Assembly: GCA_020638555.1 (NCBI GenBank) | Contig: JACKII010000004.1 | Span: 434,001 to 498,000 of the forward strand | Reading direction: 5' to 3' | DNA: 64,000 bases | Source: Alphaproteobacteria bacterium | GTDB taxonomy: Bacteria; Pseudomonadota; Alphaproteobacteria; Bin95 | Shown here: piece by piece, positions 62,683 to 64,000 of the stretch | How positions within the stretch are numbered: position 1 is the stretch's first letter | Layout: every line of letters begins with the position of its first letter | Position numbers and translations under genes: made by a program | The notes under the pieces: generated by a model | The model's input: the letters and a program-made list of their open reading frames with translations, nothing else | The model's database searches: none | What the model was told of the DNA's origin: nothing

Positions 62683-63181
62683 AGCCGCCCCCACCAACAC
62701 CGCCGCCTTCTCCGCCGAGGGCGGCTGCACCTGCGGCGCCGTGCGCTTCCGCCTGACCGCGCGGCCGCTGGTCGTCCACGGTTGCCATTGCCGCTGGTGC
62801 CAGCGCGAGACCGGCAGCGCACTCGCCATCAACGCCATGATCGAGCGCGACCGGCTGGAAGTGCTCGCGGGCGAGACCGAGGACGTCCTGACCCCGTCGG
62901 CCAGCGGCAAGGGCCAGCGCGTGCACCGCTGCCCGACCTGCAAGGTGGCGCTCTGGAGCCATTATGCGGGAGCCGGCCCAACCATCGCCTTCGTCCGCGT
63001 CGGCACGCTCGACGAGCCGGACCGGCTGCCGCCGGACTTCCACATCTTCACCGCCTCGAAACAACCCTGGCTGACCCTGCCCGCGGGTGCCCGGTCCTTC
63101 CCGGACTATTACAACCCGCGCGAGGTCTGGCCGGCCGAAACCCTCCAGCGCTTCAAGGCGGCGCGCAAGGCGACCGGCTAA
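62675..63181 (+). CDS. GFA family (glutathione-dependent formaldehyde-activating enzyme-like) protein
   Basis: The product has 168 residues and starts at TTG 62675 inside the end of the dehydratase gene. The zinc-binding Cys set of the family is visible: GGCTCGAVRF (CxC), CHCRWCQRETG (CxxC) and HRCPTCKVALW (CxxC). The enzyme name comes from one founding member. Most relatives have unknown substrates; binding of a glutathione or thiol adduct is the usual idea. It is translationally coupled to the hydratase, suggesting a shared pathway. Confidence 0.87.
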   Translation: MPEAAPTNTAAFSAEGGCTCGAVRFRLTARPLVVHGCHCRWCQRETGSALAINAMIERDRLEVLAGETEDVLTPSASGKGQRVHRCPTCKVALWSHYAGAGPTIAFVRVGTLDEPDRLPPDFHIFTASKQPWLTLPAGARSFPDYYNPREVWPAETLQRFKAARKATG

Positions 63182-63214
63182 ATCGCATTCGGTCCTGGTT
63201 GAACCCCTCTCCTG

Positions 63215-63328
63215 CCCCATCTCCCGCGCAAGCGGGAGCCCATGCCTGAGAGCTTCTCACAGGACACGGACTCTGTCTTTGGCTTTCAGGCGTGGGTCCC
63301 CGCTTCCGCGAGGACAGGGATGATGGGG
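63215..63328. repeat. Imperfect long inverted repeat (REP/MITE-like)
   Basis: CCCATCTCCCGCGCAAGCGGG..CCCATGCCTGAGAGC on the left is an imperfect complement of GCTTTCAGGCGTGGGTCCCC..CGCGAGGACAGGGATGATGGG on the right, with about 26 bases in between. This type of palindrome is common between genes in alphaproteobacteria. It lies between the convergent GFA and phosphotransferase genes. Confidence 0.65.
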
Positions 63329-63371
63329 CGATGCCGAATGAGCCGGGCCGAGCCGAATGTGCGCCTGCCGC

Positions 63372-64000
63372 TCAGCCTGCGTTGCGGCGCTCTACCACTT
63401 CCCAGGCGCGGCGGGCGAGCGCCAGGCCCTGGCGGCCGACCTCCTCCGCGTCGTCGCTGGCTGCGTTGCCGGCGAGCCCCCGAGCACGGACCCCGTCCAG
63501 GATCGCGGCGAAGCGGAACATGGCATGGACCATGTGCGCGTCCGTCACCGTGTCCGGCCGGCCGGCCGCGACGCGGTAGTGCTCGATCACTTCCTCGAAC
63601 GCCGGAATCCCCAGCACCTCCCGGTCCTTGTCGCGAATGCCGAAAAACTCGTCCGAACGGCAGAAAAAGAGGACGCACAGATAGGCCAGATCGCTCAGCG
63701 GGTGGCCCAGCGTCGAGATTTCCCAGTCGAACACGGCGATCACCCGCGGCTCGGTCGGGTGGAACATCAGATTGCCGACCCGGTAATCGCCATGGGCGAT
63801 GCGGCTTTCGTCGCCCGCCGGCATGTGCTGCGGCAGCCATTCGATCAGCCGGTCCATTTCCGGGATGTCCTGGGTCTTGGTCTCCAGGAAGTTCCGCGAC
63901 CAGCGCCGGAACTGGCGCTCGTAATAGCTGCCGGGCCGGCCGAAATCGCCGAGGCCGATGGCCTCCGGGTCGTAGGAGTGCAGCTTCGCCAGTGTCTCGG
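63372..64000 (-). CDS. Phosphotransferase/APH family protein, 5' part missing
   Basis: The C-terminal 209 residues are in the window; the gene continues beyond base 64000. Kinase-like fold: catalytic loop HGDYRVGNLMFH and the metal-binding DWE in AVFDWEISTLGHPLSDLAYL. Upstream residues YDPEAIGLGDFGRPGSYYERQFRRW match the acyl-CoA dehydrogenase-associated (ACAD10/11-like) APH branch, which probably phosphorylates hydroxyacyl-type metabolites rather than antibiotics. In such genomes it commonly sits next to acyl-CoA dehydrogenases. The start is not visible. Confidence 0.85.
   Translation of the reverse strand, partial: ETLAKLHSYDPEAIGLGDFGRPGSYYERQFRRWSRNFLETKTQDIPEMDRLIEWLPQHMPAGDESRIAHGDYRVGNLMFHPTEPRVIAVFDWEISTLGHPLSDLAYLCVLFFCRSDEFFGIRDKDREVLGIPAFEEVIEHYRVAAGRPDTVTDAHMVHAMFRFAAILDGVRARGLAGNAASDDAEEVGRQGLALARRAWEVVERRNAG

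Overview
The window is a GC-rich chromosomal segment whose gene content points to an alphaproteobacterium, probably Rhodospirillales-like. The clues are the cysG-DUF2849-cysI-DUF934 order, TRAP transporters, acyl-CoA dehydrogenases, a FixJ-type regulator and a CsgG/HfaB-type lipoprotein. This assignment is an inference. I see no rRNA, tRNA, CRISPR array, prophage or integrase.

Layout. 1-5.9 kb: start of an Lrp/AsnC regulator, divergent from an assimilatory sulfite-reduction operon (frameshifted siroheme synthase, DUF2849, CysI, DUF934), then an FAH-family hydrolase and a PPOX flavoprotein. 5.9-10.5 kb: a 7TM-DISM histidine kinase, a divergent LuxR-type response regulator and a secreted protein with a PEP-CTERM-like tail. 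10.6-14.8 kb: uvrD and prmA, which once overlapped as TGATG and are now separated by three inverted-repeat elements. One element carries an intact GIY-YIG ORF, and exact 29-bp copies of the uvrD 3' end flank the array. 14.8-18.7 kb: small unknown genes and a GST. 18.9-26.2 kb: a TRAP locus with four tandem substrate-binding proteins, each behind the same TTGACG-N18-TAGSAT promoter, followed by one DctQ-DctM pair. 26.3-33.7 kb: catabolic and redox genes (MDR oxidoreductase, DUF3095, two acyl-CoA dehydrogenases, a nitronate monooxygenase-like protein) around mscL and mscS.

34-54.4 kb is the most unusual part. Two giant paralogous secreted repeat proteins (about 1,700 and 1,770 residues) are read toward each other. 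Between them lie a hybrid histidine kinase, a small molybdopterin-fold protein, a FixJ-like regulator, an XRE-type regulator, a peptidoglycan-binding protein and a glycosyltransferase. Next comes a translationally coupled pair: a secreted Asn/Ser/Gly-rich protein and a CsgG/HfaB-like lipoprotein with an extra C-terminal AMIN-like region. I read this as a curli- or holdfast-anchor-like surface adhesin system with its own secretion channel and signalling genes. The arrangement is direct observation; the function is inference.

55.6-64 kb: an NDP-sugar epimerase, an orphan LuxR regulator with a degenerate receiver, a periplasmic cyclophilin, a full-length P1B-type ATPase in which every catalytic motif is replaced, an LLM-class oxidoreductase, a MaoC/FAS1-like dehydratase, a GFA protein and a truncated phosphotransferase.

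Three genes (cysG, the first giant repeat protein, the molybdopterin gene) each carry a one-base frame disruption. They may be assembly errors, and this should be settled before calling them broken.
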